Shown here piece after piece: positions 45,696-55,591 of a stretch of DNA of 64,000 nt; the first letter of the stretch is position 1; each line of letters begins with the position of its first letter. The stretch is taken from the NCBI RefSeq assembly GCF_007679345.1, contig NZ_VEGH01000002.1, forward strand, positions 124,001 to 188,000, written 5' to 3'. Position numbers and translations under genes: made by a program. The stretch comes from Cellulosimicrobium cellulans (lineage in GTDB: Bacteria > Actinomycetota > Actinomycetes > Actinomycetales > Cellulomonadaceae). The notes under the pieces were generated by a model. That model saw only the letters and a list, made by a program, of their open reading frames with translations. It was not told the origin of the DNA and ran no database searches.

Positions 45696-48600
45696 ATGAC
45701 GACCTCAGCCCTCACGACGCCCTCGCCCGCGGACACCGCGGGCGTGCGCTCCCCCGCGGGTCCCGCGCCCTACGCCGAGACCCCGGAGGCGGTGCTCGCC
45801 GAGCTGCGCAGCACCCCCGCGGGCCTCCGCGAGACGGACGCCGCGCGGCGCCTCGCGGAGCACGGCCCGAACCGGCTGCCGGAACCGCCGGGGAGGAGCT
45901 GGCTGCGCCGGCTGCTCGGCCACTTCGACGACATCCTCATCTACATCCTGCTCGCCTCCGCGGTGCTCAAGGCGCTCCTCGGCGACTGGATCGACTTCGC
46001 CGTCATCCTCGCCGTCGCCGTGATCAGCGCCGCGCTCGGCTTCCTGCAGGAGGGCCAGGCCGAGCGGGCGCTCAAGGGCATCCGGACCATGCTGTCGCTC
46101 GACGCCCAGGTGCGCCGGGACGGCGAGTGGCAGGTGGTCGACGCCGACTCGCTCGTCCCGGGCGACGTCGTGCGCGTGCGGTCCGGCGACCGCGTGCCCG
46201 CCGACGTGCGGCTGATCGAGTCCACCAACCTCCAGGTCGAGGAGGCGGCCCTCACCGGCGAGTCCGTCCCCGCGAGCAAGCACGTCGAGGCGGTCGGGCC
46301 CGACGCCGGCCTGGGCGACCGCGCCTCGATGCTCTACTCCAGCACGATCGTCACCGTCGGCACCGGCACGGGCGTCGTCACCGCGACCGGCGGCGGCACC
46401 GAGATCGGCCGGATCCAGTCGCTCATCGCGGACGCCTCGGACGACCTCGACACCCCGCTGTCGCGCAAGCTGGCCCAGTTCGGCAAGACCCTGTCCCTGG
46501 GCATCCTCGGCATGGCCGCGTTCATGCTGGTGGTCGGCCGCGTCATCCACGACTGGGACGTGCCGGAGCTCATCTCGGCGGCGATCGGCTTCGCGGTGGC
46601 CGCGGTGCCCGAGGGTCTGCCCGCGCTGGTCACGGTGACCCTGGCGCTCGGGGTGCAGCAGATGGCGCGGCGCAACGCGATCACCCGCAAGCTCACCGCC
46701 GTCGAGGCGCTGGGCTCGGTGACCACCATCTGCTCGGACAAGACCGGCACCCTCACGAAGAACGAGATGACGACGCGCACCGTCGTCACCGCCGCCGCGA
46801 CCTACGACGTCGAGGGTCTCGGCTACGCGCCCGAGGGCAGGATCACCCGGGACGGCGAGCACGCACCGCTGGGCGCGCACCCGGACCTCGCGGCCCTCGT
46901 CGCGACCGCTGCGTCCGCCAACGACGCCCGGATCGTCCAGGACGGCGGCCTCTGGAAGGTCGTCGGCCAGCCGACCGAGGGCGCCATCGCGACTCTGGCC
47001 CTCAAGGCCGGCGTCGACCGCGCGGGCGTCGAGCGGGTCGCGGTGCTGCCGTTCGAGTCCGCCACGAAGTACATGGCCACGCTCGACCGCGTCCCCGGCG
47101 CCGGCACCCGGATCCGCGTCGTCGGCGCCCCGGACCGGCTGCTCGACCGGTGCAGCCACCAGCGCGCCGCCGACGGCGGCACCGAGCCGCTGGACCGCGC
47201 CCGGTGGGAGGCCGTGATCGACGGGCTCGCGTCCCAGGGCCTGCGGACGCTGGCCGCCGCGGAGCGCCCCGTCGCGGACGGCACCAGCACCCTCGACGTC
47301 GCGGACGTCGAGGAGGGCCTGGTGTTCCTCGGCATGTTCGGCATCGTGGACCCGCCGCGGCCCGAGGCCGTGCAGGCCATCGCGGACTGCCACCGCGCCG
47401 GCATCCGGGTCAAGATGATCACCGGCGACCACGTCGGCACCGCCACCGCCATCGCCCGCGAGCTCGGCATCGCCGCCGCGGACGGCGACGTGCACGCGCT
47501 CACCGGCGCCGAGCTCGAGGCGATGACCCAGGAGCAGCTGCGCCAGCGGGTCCGCGACGTCGACGTGTACGCGCGCACCAGCCCGGAGCACAAGATCCGG
47601 ATCGTGCGGGCCCTGCAGTCGCACGACGAGGTCGTGGCGATGACGGGCGACGGCGTGAACGACGCCCCCGCCCTCACCCGGGCCGACATCGGCATCGCGA
47701 TGGGCATCAAGGGCACCGAGGCCACCAAGGAGGCCGCGGACATCGTCCTGGCGGACGACAACTTCGCGACCATCGAGCGGGCCGTCGAGGAGGGGCGGCG
47801 GATCTACGACAACATCGCGAAGTCCGTCGTCTTCCTGCTGCCCACCAACGGCGCGCAGTCGCTCGTCATCCTGGTCGCGGTGCTGTTCGGCCTGACGCTG
47901 CCGCTGTCCCCGGTGCAGATCCTGTGGGTCAACCTCGTCACGGCCGTCACGCTCTCGCTCGCGCTGGCGTACGAGCCGGCCGAGCCCGGCGTGATGTCCA
48001 GGCCGCCGCGCGCACCCGGAGGGTCCGTCATCTCGGGCCGGTCCCTGCGGCAGGTCGTCATCGTCTCGCTGCTCATCGGCGGCGCGACCCTGGCCGTGTT
48101 CTTCATCGAGCGCGCCCGCGGCACCGACTACGCGGTGGCCCAGACGACCGCCGTCACGATGCTCGCGCTCGGCCAGCTCGCGTACCTGTTCAACTGCCGG
48201 TTCCTGGGCGAGTCCAGCCTCACCCTGCGCGTGCTGCGCGGGAACCGGGTGGTGTGGACCGCGACCGGTGCGCTGATCGCGCTGCAGATCCTCTTCACCT
48301 ACGTGCCGTTCATGAACGCCTGGTTCGACTCGGCGCCGATCGGCCTGCGGGAGTGGGGGCTGACCCTCGGGTTCGCGATCGTGGTGTTCCTGCTCGCCGA
48401 GGGCATGAAGGCCGTGACCCGGGCGATCGACGCGCGGGGCGCGGCCCGGACCGCCGCCGCGGCGGAGACCGGGGGCGCGCTCCCGGGCGCGCCCGTGCCC
48501 GGGGCCGTGGCGCTCGACGACGCCGCGGCCCGGCTGGCCGAGCTGGTGCACGCCGTCGAGCACGGCGACGAGGTCACGCTCACCCGCGACGGACGCCCGG

Positions 48601-49106
48601 TGGCGCGGATCGTCGCGGTGGCCGGCGCCGCGCGGCGGACCAGCGGCCGGGGGACCGCCGCCGGCGCCACCGTCGCAGCCGAGGTGAGCACGACGGCGAT
48701 CCAGCTGTCGCCCCCGGACGAGTCGGGCGCGAGCCCGGCACCGGAGGCGGGGGCACCGGGCGACGGGCGGCACACGGCCGGCGACGAGACGGTCGGGGCG
48801 TCCGCTCCGGAGGCGCCCGCGGCTCCCCCCGCGTCCGCTCCGGACGTGACCCCGGCGCCCGCCGCGGAGGAGCCCGCACCGGCCGCGCCGACCCGGGTGA
48901 GCACCCGCGCGCCCGAGCCCGGGGCGCCGGCCCCGGCGGCCACGGACGCGACCATCGTCCTCGACCCGGTGCCGGCCGCCGGGCCGGGCCCCGATCCCGC
49001 CGCCGACCCGGAGCGCCCCGACCCGCCGCGGCGCCGGTCCCGGCGGGAGCTCGCCGCCCCGACCGAGCCCCTGGGCGCGGTGCGGCCGGAGACCGACGGG
49101 GACTGA
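45696..49106 (+). CDS. Ca2+-type P-type ATPase with Phd/YefM-like C-terminal segment
   Basis: A 1136-aa protein. Residues ~25-900 form a P2-type ATPase: cation N-domain ([20 protein letters not shown]), [20 protein letters not shown] in the ion-binding helix, phosphorylation site [12 protein letters not shown] (D348), [20 protein letters not shown], and six C-terminal helices. PEGLP resembles SERCA/PMR1 Ca2+ pumps. Then residues ~941-975 read [20 protein letters not shown] followed by [15 protein letters not shown], closely resembling the N-terminal DNA-binding part of Phd/YefM antitoxins. The last ~150 residues are Pro/Ala-rich and disordered. The start is the ATG at 45696, after GGTGGTGAC. 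Confidence 0.88.
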   Translation: MTTSALTTPSPADTAGVRSPAGPAPYAETPEAVLAELRSTPAGLRETDAARRLAEHGPNRLPEPPGRSWLRRLLGHFDDILIYILLASAVLKALLGDWIDFAVILAVAVISAALGFLQEGQAERALKGIRTMLSLDAQVRRDGEWQVVDADSLVPGDVVRVRSGDRVPADVRLIESTNLQVEEAALTGESVPASKHVEAVGPDAGLGDRASMLYSSTIVTVGTGTGVVTATGGGTEIGRIQSLIADASDDLDTPLSRKLAQFGKTLSLGILGMAAFMLVVGRVIHDWDVPELISAAIGFAVAAVPEGLPALVTVTLALGVQQMARRNAITRKLTAVEALGSVTTICSDKTGTLTKNEMTTRTVVTAAATYDVEGLGYAPEGRITRDGEHAPLGAHPDLAALVATAASANDARIVQDGGLWKVVGQPTEGAIATLALKAGVDRAGVERVAVLPFESATKYMATLDRVPGAGTRIRVVGAPDRLLDRCSHQRAADGGTEPLDRARWEAVIDGLASQGLRTLAAAERPVADGTSTLDVADVEEGLVFLGMFGIVDPPRPEAVQAIADCHRAGIRVKMITGDHVGTATAIARELGIAAADGDVHALTGAELEAMTQEQLRQRVRDVDVYARTSPEHKIRIVRALQSHDEVVAMTGDGVNDAPALTRADIGIAMGIKGTEATKEAADIVLADDNFATIERAVEEGRRIYDNIAKSVVFLLPTNGAQSLVILVAVLFGLTLPLSPVQILWVNLVTAVTLSLALAYEPAEPGVMSRPPRAPGGSVISGRSLRQVVIVSLLIGGATLAVFFIERARGTDYAVAQTTAVTMLALGQLAYLFNCRFLGESSLTLRVLRGNRVVWTATGALIALQILFTYVPFMNAWFDSAPIGLREWGLTLGFAIVVFLLAEGMKAVTRAIDARGAARTAAAAETGGALPGAPVPGAVALDDAAARLAELVHAVEHGDEVTLTRDGRPVARIVAVAGAARRTSGRGTAAGATVAAEVSTTAIQLSPPDESGASPAPEAGAPGDGRHTAGDETVGASAPEAPAAPPASAPDVTPAPAAEEPAPAAPTRVSTRAPEPGAPAPAATDATIVLDPVPAAGPGPDPAADPERPDPPRRRSRRELAAPTEPLGAVRPETDGD

Positions 49107-49118
49107 GCGACGACGCGC

Positions 49119-49154
49119 CGACGGGGCCGTCACCTCCGGGTGGCGGCCCCGTCG
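49119..49154. terminator. Bidirectional terminator between ATPase and SDR genes
   Basis: CGACGGGGCCG (49119-49129) pairs with CGGCCCCGTCG (49144-49154); inside it CACC/GGTG extends the stem. It lies between convergent genes, 13 bp after the ATPase stop and 20 bp before the SDR stop. Confidence 0.8.
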
Positions 49155-49173
49155 ACGTCCCGGCGGCGACGCG

Positions 49174-49974
49174 TCAGATCGTCGCGACCGACCCCGAGTC
49201 GACCCGGTAGTTCGACCCGTTGACGAAGGACGCGCGCTCGGACACCAGGAAGCCGATCACCGCGGCCACCTCGTCGGCCCCGCCCCGCCGCTTCGCGGTG
49301 AGGAACGGCCGCTCCTCGTCGAGGAACGACGCGATCGCCTCGTCCCGGTCGGTGCCGCGCTCCTCGGCCCGCTGGTCCATCATCGCGTCGGTCATCGGCG
49401 TCGCGATGAACGCCGGCGACACGGCGTTCACCAGCACGCCCTCCGGGCCGTAGGACTTCGACAGCCCCTTGGCCAGGGAGAGCACCCCCGCCTTGGACGC
49501 GCAGTACGGCAGCTCGTCGACGTAGGGCTGCACGCCGTCCTCGGACGCCAGCAGCACGACCCGGCCCCACCCGGCCGCCCGCATGGGGGCGAGGACCGCG
49601 CGCACGACGCGCACCGCCGCCAGCAGGTCGACCTCGATCGTCCGCGCCCAGCCGGCGTCGTCGATCTCGTGGAACAGCCCCTGCGCGCCCGTCACGCCGG
49701 CGGCGTGCACCAGGATCTCCGGCGCGCCGAACGCGTCGCCGGCGCGGGCCACCAGCGCCTCGACCTCCGCCGGCACGGTGACGTCGGCCAGCACCGGCAG
49801 CAGGCGGCCCGGTCCCGCGCCGAGGTCGGCGACCGCCGCCTCCAGCGCGGCCGCGTCCTGGTCGGTCAGCACGACGCGGGCGCCCTCCTCGAGCAGCAGG
49901 CGGGCGGTGGCGAGACCGATGCCGGAGTCGCCGCCGGTGACGAGCGCGACGCGGCCGGTGATGCCCAGGTCCAT
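49174..49974 (-). CDS. SDR-family oxidoreductase
   Basis: A 266-aa classical short-chain dehydrogenase. It has the glycine motif [10 protein letters not shown], the NAG-equivalent VHAAGVTGA, and the catalytic S and YxxxK (LLASEDGVQPYVDELPYCASKAGV). The C-terminus FVNGSNYRVDSGSVATI is the usual SDR end. An insertion at about 210-235 (DQRAEERGTDRDEAIASFLD) precedes the final helix. It may reduce a sugar or ketone; the substrate is not predictable. It lies 69 bp after the GH15 gene on the same strand. Confidence 0.9.
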   Translation of the reverse strand: MDLGITGRVALVTGGDSGIGLATARLLLEEGARVVLTDQDAAALEAAVADLGAGPGRLLPVLADVTVPAEVEALVARAGDAFGAPEILVHAAGVTGAQGLFHEIDDAGWARTIEVDLLAAVRVVRAVLAPMRAAGWGRVVLLASEDGVQPYVDELPYCASKAGVLSLAKGLSKSYGPEGVLVNAVSPAFIATPMTDAMMDQRAEERGTDRDEAIASFLDEERPFLTAKRRGGADEVAAVIGFLVSERASFVNGSNYRVDSGSVATI

Positions 49975-50043
49975 GGGGTCCTCCTCGGGTTCGGGTGCGG
50001 CGCGGGCCGGTGGGCGGGCGCCGGTCGTGCTGCCGCCGGCGGG

Positions 50044-51924
50044 TCAGCCCGCCGGCGGGTGGTCCTCGGCCAGCGCGGGTGCCAGCGTCAGCGCGGCCTG
50101 CACGAGCGCCAGGTGGCTCAGCGCCTGCGGGACGTTGCCGAGGAAGTCGCCCGTCGCCGGCTCGATCATCTCGGGCCACACCCCGACGTCGTTCGCGAGC
50201 GCCAGCAGCTCCGTCATCCAGTCCGCCGCCTCCCGGGGTCGCCCGACCAGCGCCAGCGCCGCCACGCCCCAGAACGCGCACGCGACGAACGCGCCCTCCT
50301 CCTCGGGCATGCCGGTGTACCGGTGCAGCAGCGGGCCGGAGCCCAGCTCGGCCCGGAGGGCGTCCACCGTGCGGCTCATCCGCTCGCCGGTGTCGAAGCC
50401 GCTGCGGGCGTGCAGCAGCACCGAGGCGTCCAGCCGGTCCGAGCCCGGGTGCATCACGTACGCGCCGCGCTCCTCGGACCAGCAGTGCTCGCCCACCCAG
50501 CGGGCGATCCGGTCGGCCTCGGCGCGCCAGCGGTCGGGCTCTCCGGGGATCTGCCCGAGCTCGGCGAGGTGCACCGCGCAGCGCAGCGCCTGCCAGCAGC
50601 CGAGCTTGGACGAGGTGTAGTGCTGCTCCTCGGTCAGCTCCCACATGCCGGCGTCCGGCCGGTGCCACGCGTCGGCGGCCTCGTCGGCGACGGCGGCGAG
50701 CAGCCGCCCGGTCTCGGCGTCCAGCAGGTTGCCGGCGTCCACGTACCCGCGGACCACCGCGAGGACGTCGCCGTACACGCCGAGCTGGAGCTGGCCGTCG
50801 GCGCGGTTGCCGGTCACGACCGGGCCGGTGCCGCGCCAGCCGGGCACGTCGTGCTGCTCGGGCGGGGGCGGGAGGGAGCCGTCGAGCCCGAAGAAGATCC
50901 GCGTGCCGTGCGCGCGCAGGGTGCGCAGGGTCCACGAGATGGCAGCGTGCACCTCCTCGCGCAGCCCGAAGCCGATCCACGCGTCCAGCGTGTACGCGGC
51001 GTCCCGCACCCAGGCGTACCGGTAGTCCCAGTTCTTCCCGCCGGACCGGCTCTCCGGCAGCGAGGTCGTGGCCGCCGCCGCGATCGCGCCGGTCGGCTCG
51101 TGCAGCAGCAGCTTCAGGGCGAGCGCGCTGCGCTGCACCGCCTTGCCCCACGGCCCGTCGTAGTGGAACTCGCGGGTCCAGGCGCGCCAGTTGTCGACCG
51201 TCCGGTCGATGCCGCGGTCGACGTCCTCCGGGTCGGGCACCAGGACCGGCTCGCGCTCGGTGCCCACCACCGCGACCAGGTGCCGGGAGCCGGGCGTCGC
51301 CTCGAACGCCCCGGCGCACGCCTGGTCGTCGACCACGGACGTCATCTCCCCGAGCGTCCGCACGGTGAGCGTCACGCCGTCGGCGCGCAGCACCGGGCCG
51401 AGGTGGGTCCGCTGCACCCACGGCGAGGCGCTGCCGAGCACCGTCCCCGGCGCCACCCGCCACGCGACCGGGACCGAGCCCGCCAGGCCCTCCACCCGGG
51501 CCGCGAGCTCGCTCCACGGCAGCCGCCCCGCCACGCCGGTGTTCATCGCCTGCGTCACCCGCACCCGGCCGCCGGCGGTGTCGTACGTCGTGACCAGCAC
51601 GTTCGTACCGACGACGTACTGCCGGCGCAGCCGGTACGGGACCGCCGGCGCGATCTCGACGTACCCGCCCGCGTCCGCGTCCAGCAGGGCCGCGAACACC
51701 GGCGGCGTGTCCAGGTCGGGCACGGGGAACCAGTCCACCCGCCCGTCGTCCGCGACCAGCGCGACCGTCCGGCCGTCGCCCAGCGCCGCGTACGCGCGCA
51801 GGTCGACGTACCCGTCGGTGCGCGGGGTCGGGTCGCGCGGCTCGTCCGCCGCCGCGTGACCCGACCCCTGCGTGCGCGTGCCGGCGTCGCCGTCGAGGTT
51901 CTCCAGCCCCGGCTGCTCCGTCAC
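50044..51924 (-). CDS. Glycoside hydrolase family 15 protein (glucoamylase/trehalase-like)
   Basis: A 626-aa (alpha/alpha)6-barrel enzyme. N-terminal beta domain YVDLRAYAALGDGRTVALVADDGRVDWF-like is the characteristic GH15 start, and GGKNWDYRYAWVRDAAYTLDAWIGFG is the catalytic-barrel signature. No signal peptide, so intracellular. Actinobacterial homologues include mycobacterial trehalases; starch-like or trehalose substrates are both possible. Upstream are two general-stress-type genes, so trehalose metabolism under stress is a plausible context. Confidence 0.87.
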   Translation of the reverse strand: MTEQPGLENLDGDAGTRTQGSGHAAADEPRDPTPRTDGYVDLRAYAALGDGRTVALVADDGRVDWFPVPDLDTPPVFAALLDADAGGYVEIAPAVPYRLRRQYVVGTNVLVTTYDTAGGRVRVTQAMNTGVAGRLPWSELAARVEGLAGSVPVAWRVAPGTVLGSASPWVQRTHLGPVLRADGVTLTVRTLGEMTSVVDDQACAGAFEATPGSRHLVAVVGTEREPVLVPDPEDVDRGIDRTVDNWRAWTREFHYDGPWGKAVQRSALALKLLLHEPTGAIAAAATTSLPESRSGGKNWDYRYAWVRDAAYTLDAWIGFGLREEVHAAISWTLRTLRAHGTRIFFGLDGSLPPPPEQHDVPGWRGTGPVVTGNRADGQLQLGVYGDVLAVVRGYVDAGNLLDAETGRLLAAVADEAADAWHRPDAGMWELTEEQHYTSSKLGCWQALRCAVHLAELGQIPGEPDRWRAEADRIARWVGEHCWSEERGAYVMHPGSDRLDASVLLHARSGFDTGERMSRTVDALRAELGSGPLLHRYTGMPEEEGAFVACAFWGVAALALVGRPREAADWMTELLALANDVGVWPEMIEPATGDFLGNVPQALSHLALVQAALTLAPALAEDHPPAG

Positions 51925-51955
51925 GCGCGCCCCGCCGGGCCGGTCGCCGCACCCG

Positions 51956-52849
51956 TCACGGGGTCGGCATCCCCCCGTTGACGTTCAGCGTCTCGCCGCT
52001 GACGTAGCTCGACTCCTGCGAGGCGAGGAACACGTACGCGGGCGCGAGCTCGGCCGGCTGACCGGCGCGGCCGTACGGCGTCTGCGTGCCGAAGTCCGGC
52101 AGCTTCTCCGGCGGCTGGCCGCCGGCGGTCTGCAGCGGCGTCCAGATCGGACCCGGCGCCACGACGTTGACCCGGATGCCCTTCGGGGCCAGCTGGCCGG
52201 CCAGCGCCTTGGAGATCGTGTTGATCGCCGCCTTGGTGGTCGCGTAGTCGACCAGGATCGGCGCCGGCTCGTAGGCCTGGATCGAGGACGTGGTGATGAT
52301 GCTCGCGCCCTTCGGCAGGTGCGGCACCGCCTCCTGGACCAGCCAGTAGAGCGCGTACACGTTCGTCTTGAACGTCTCGTCGAACGACTCCGGCGTGAGC
52401 TCGGTGATGTCCTCGACGTACTGCTGGCGCCCGGCGATGATCGCGAGCGTGTCCAGGCCGCCGAGCTCGTCGAGCGCCGTGCGGACCAGCGACCGGGTGT
52501 AGTCCTGGTCGACCACGTCACCGGGCGCGAGGACGATCTTCCGGCCGGCGTCGCGCACGAGCTGTGCGACGTGGTCGGCGTCCTCCTGCTCCTCGGGCAG
52601 GTACGACAGCACGATGTCGGCGCCCTCGCGGGCGAACGCGATGGCGACCGCGCGGCCGATGCCGGAGTCGCCGCCGGTGATGATCGCCTTGCGTCCCTCG
52701 AGCCGCCCCGAGCCGCGGTAGGTGTCCTGCCCGTGGTCGGCCTTCGGCCGCAGGTCGGCGTCGAGCCCGGGGCCGTCCTGGCTCTGCTCCGGCGGCTCGG
52801 GCATCGCGTACTGCGCGATCGGGTCCTGGAACGTGTACTGGTCGGCCAT
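51956..52849 (-). CDS. SDR-family oxidoreductase (general stress protein 39-like)
   Basis: A 297-aa SDR with the ~50-residue N-terminal extension typical of YhdF/GSP39 proteins ([20 protein letters not shown]). Motifs: [20 protein letters not shown] in place of NNAG, active-site Ser in [21 protein letters not shown] with Tyr and Lys of YxxxK, and a C-terminal [13 protein letters not shown]. The start ATG at 52849 has AAGGACG upstream. Follows a stress-related trend with the next genes; substrate unknown. Confidence 0.9.
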   Translation of the reverse strand: MADQYTFQDPIAQYAMPEPPEQSQDGPGLDADLRPKADHGQDTYRGSGRLEGRKAIITGGDSGIGRAVAIAFAREGADIVLSYLPEEQEDADHVAQLVRDAGRKIVLAPGDVVDQDYTRSLVRTALDELGGLDTLAIIAGRQQYVEDITELTPESFDETFKTNVYALYWLVQEAVPHLPKGASIITTSSIQAYEPAPILVDYATTKAAINTISKALAGQLAPKGIRVNVVAPGPIWTPLQTAGGQPPEKLPDFGTQTPYGRAGQPAELAPAYVFLASQESSYVSGETLNVNGGMPTP

Positions 52850-53020
52850 GAGGCGTCCTTCCCGTCCGGCGATGAGAGCGAAAGGCGACGCCCGCCGGTG
52901 TCGTGCAACCGGCGGGCGTCGTCCCGCGTTCATCGTGTGCCGGTGGGCCGCAGCCCGCAACCGCGGGGCGGTCCGGCGGGCCGCTGCGGCGCGGCGTGGG
53001 CCGGGGTGCGCCGGGGTCGG

Positions 53021-54118
53021 CTAGAGGTCGGCGGGGTCCACCAGGAAGCCCGCCATGTCGGCGATCTCCCCGCCCACCTCGGCGTGCACCTCGCGCGCGA
53101 CGCCGCGCACCACCCGCGCCGCGCGGCCGCGGGCGACCCGGTGCGGCAGCGACGGACGCTCGGACTCCAGCTGCTCGACGTCCGGCGCCTCCCAGCGGAC
53201 CCGGTACGCGACGACCTCGCCCTGCGCCCAGTCGACCGCGGCCAGCGCCAGGGGCACCTCCGCCTCGGCGGCCACCTCGACGACCACGATGCCGTCGACC
53301 CCGAGGTCGACCTGCAGGCCGAACGCCTCGGACGGCGGCGGGTTCTCGCGCATGTGGGCGTCGAACGCGTCCGCCTCGGCGTGCAGCCGCCGGCGCTCCT
53401 CCGCGTCGGCGACGCCCGCCCCCACCCGGTCGCGCCCGGCCAGCGCGGCACCCGCCTGCTGCGGCGACGCCCGGCGCGCGTCGGGGGCGGGCGGCACGTC
53501 CAGCGCCGCCCGGGACGACACCCGGCGGGCGGCCTCGAGGACCGTCCCGGGCTCCACCCAGCGGTCGGTGAGCACCGTGAGGTCGAGGGCGGCGTCCATG
53601 TCCGGCTCCAGCACCACCCCCGAGTCGACCCGCAGCGCACCGCCGAGCCGGCGGGCCACGGCGACGAGCCACTGCACGACGCGCTGCTCCTCGCGCACCG
53701 GGCCGGCGGTCCCGAACGCCCGGCGCAGGCCGTCCCGGTCGCCGCCGAACGCGGGCTGCTCGGCGCGCTCCCGCGGGCAGTCCACGACCCAGGCGACGCG
53801 CGCGTCGGACGGCAGCCCCCAGCGCGCGAGCTGCGCGGGCTCCAGCGCGAACGGCCCGGTGAGGGTCGACAGCCGGCCGAGCCGCAGCACCCCGGGGGTC
53901 GCCGCCGGGGCCGCGGTGCGTGCGGCCCCCGACGCGCGCCGGCCGGACGGCACGCGCGGCGGGCGCTCCCACCGCGCGGCGGCGAACCTGCTGGTCGCGA
54001 GCACGTCCAGCTCGTCCGGCACGACGCCCTCCGGCAGCACGAGCAGGTGCCGCCCGGGCGGCGGCGTGACGCCCGCCGCGGCGGGGACCTCGGGCAGCGG
54101 CGGCAGCGACGCGGTCAC
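53021..54118 (-). CDS. Hypothetical protein (365 aa)
   Basis: I do not recognise a family. It is soluble, with no signal or membrane helix. The first 70 residues are Pro/Ala-rich, followed by a structured part (RLSTLTGPFALEPAQLARWG, VAWVVDCPRERAEQPAFGGD, LRRAFGTAGPVREEQRVVQW) and another (VDLGVDGIVVVEVAAEAEVP). The repeated beta-strand/acidic pattern suggests a compact enzyme-like or binding fold. It begins 7 bp after the dcd stop codon and is therefore co-transcribed with dCTP deaminase. Confidence 0.7.
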   Translation of the reverse strand: MTASLPPLPEVPAAAGVTPPPGRHLLVLPEGVVPDELDVLATSRFAAARWERPPRVPSGRRASGAARTAAPAATPGVLRLGRLSTLTGPFALEPAQLARWGLPSDARVAWVVDCPRERAEQPAFGGDRDGLRRAFGTAGPVREEQRVVQWLVAVARRLGGALRVDSGVVLEPDMDAALDLTVLTDRWVEPGTVLEAARRVSSRAALDVPPAPDARRASPQQAGAALAGRDRVGAGVADAEERRRLHAEADAFDAHMRENPPPSEAFGLQVDLGVDGIVVVEVAAEAEVPLALAAVDWAQGEVVAYRVRWEAPDVEQLESERPSLPHRVARGRAARVVRGVAREVHAEVGGEIADMAGFLVDPADL

Positions 54119-54125
54119 GGCCGGG

Positions 54126-54701
54126 TCAGACCTGGGTGCGGTGGAAGTGCTGCCAGGAGCGGGAGGCCGTCGGCCCGCGCTGACCCTGGTACCGGGAGCC
54201 GGTGGCGCCCGAGCCGTACGGGGCGAGCGCCGGCGAGGACAGCCGGAAGAAGCACATCTGCCCGATCTTCATCCCGGGCCACAGGGTGATCGGCAGCGTC
54301 GCGACGTTCGACAGCTCGAGCGTCACGTGGCCGGAGAAGCCCGGGTCGATGAACCCCGCGGTCGAGTGCGTGAGCAGGCCGAGGCGGCCCAGCGAGGACT
54401 TGCCCTCCAGCCGGGCGGCGATGTCGTCGGGCAGCGTCACCTGCTCGAACGTCGAGCCGAGGACGAACTCGCCGGGGTGCAGGACGAAGGGCTCGTCGCC
54501 GTCGACCTCCACCAGCCGCGTGAGGTCCGGCTGGTCCTGCGCCGGGTCGATGACCGCGTACTTGTGGTTGTCGAACAGCCGGAAGAAGCGGTCGAGGCGG
54601 ACGTCGACGCTCGACGGCTGCACCATCGCGGGGTCGTGGGGGTCGAGGACCACCCGACCGGAGTCGAGCTCGGCGGTGATGTCGCGGTCGGAGAGCAGCA
54701 C
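54126..54701 (-). CDS. dcd: dCTP deaminase
   Basis: A 191-aa trimeric dUTPase-superfamily enzyme. [16 protein letters not shown] is the standard start; [35 protein letters not shown] contains the conserved SS-R-G and catalytic Glu region. It deaminates dCTP to dUTP for dTTP synthesis; some actinobacterial Dcd proteins also hydrolyse dUTP to dUMP. GTG start at 54701. Fits the ribonucleotide reductase context of the chromosome only generally, since nrd is 50 kb away. Confidence 0.95.
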   Translation of the reverse strand: MLLSDRDITAELDSGRVVLDPHDPAMVQPSSVDVRLDRFFRLFDNHKYAVIDPAQDQPDLTRLVEVDGDEPFVLHPGEFVLGSTFEQVTLPDDIAARLEGKSSLGRLGLLTHSTAGFIDPGFSGHVTLELSNVATLPITLWPGMKIGQMCFFRLSSPALAPYGSGATGSRYQGQRGPTASRSWQHFHRTQV

Positions 54702-54872
54702 GGGACCACGGTACCGGGGCGGGCGGGGCGGTTGAGATCGGGCTTCCGTCCCCGGACGATGCTTCGCTAGAGTGCCCCCATCGCCCGGGGAGCTGATCCT
54801 CGTGGAAGTCGAGGGCCCGAGACCCGTCCGGAGGACGTGGCGTTCGGGCCCTACGCACGTGCGGGGCGCCCC

Positions 54873-55403
54873 TCACACGTCGACGACCGCCGCCGTGAGC
54901 GGAGCGGCCCGCCGCCGCCGCTCGCCCCCGCGGGCCCAGCACCACGCCACAACGTCCGGGAGCGCGAGCAGCGGTTCCTGCCCGGCTCGCCGGTGCTCGT
55001 AGCTCAGCCCTTCTCGGCGCCCAGCCGCGCGCGTGATCTCGAGCAGGTCCCGGCGGTCGCGGGCGTCCTGGGTCTCGTCGGACTCCAGCACCAGCCGGTC
55101 GCACCCCGTAGCGAGGTCGGTGACCAGCCGCGCGAGGCAGGCGCGTCGCCTGGCGATCTGGGTCCGGGCGGGCGGTCCGCCCGCCGAGTAGATCGTCGTG
55201 CCGAGCCCGAGCTCCGCGAGGGCGCTCAGGATGATCCGACGGCGGCGGTCGGACTCGTGCTTCATGTGGACGCGCGACTGCCGCGGGAGCACCAGGCGGC
55301 GGACCTCCTGGCGGGCGCCGTGGACGCTGCCGACGTCGACGATCGTGGCCGCGAGGAGGTAGTCGCGCGCCTTCGACTCGTCGACATACGCGTGGGACGT
55401 CAC
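54873..55403 (-). CDS. DUF3800-like protein
   Basis: A 176-aa protein. The N-terminus SHAYVDESKARDYLLAATIV matches the DUF3800 pattern (YxDES followed by a hydrophobic strand), and later RLVLESDETQDARDRRDLLE and LPDVVAWCWARGG fit the conserved acidic and final helix regions. This family has a predicted RNase H-like fold with a possible nuclease role. The GTG at 55403 is preferred, because further upstream extension overlaps the cbp promoter and has no similarity. Monocistronic; divergent from the cellobiose phosphorylase gene. Confidence 0.65.
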   Translation of the reverse strand: MTSHAYVDESKARDYLLAATIVDVGSVHGARQEVRRLVLPRQSRVHMKHESDRRRRIILSALAELGLGTTIYSAGGPPARTQIARRRACLARLVTDLATGCDRLVLESDETQDARDRRDLLEITRAAGRREGLSYEHRRAGQEPLLALPDVVAWCWARGGERRRRAAPLTAAVVDV

Positions 55404-55543
55404 GACCGGCCCCGCTGGTGTCCGCGCATCCCGGGACGGTAGGCGCCCGTTCCCGGCACTGAGTGGGACCTCCGCTCCGGGCCGGGACCACCGCCCGCCG
55501 GAAGCGTTTCGACCGTGCGCTACGCTGACCGACGCACGCCGCG

Positions 55544-55557
55544 TGGGAGCGCTCCCG
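55544..55557. promoter_or_regulatory. CebR-type operator upstream of cellobiose phosphorylase
   Basis: TGGGAGCGCTCCCG matches the LacI-family CebR operator TGGGAGCGCTCCCA with one terminal mismatch, 34 bp upstream of the cbp start codon. A TACGCT -10-like element lies at 55521-55526. Cellobiose released from CebR-controlled uptake would relieve repression. Confidence 0.85.
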
Positions 55558-55591
55558 CAGCGGCCACCACTGACGACCGGAAGGCGCGACG

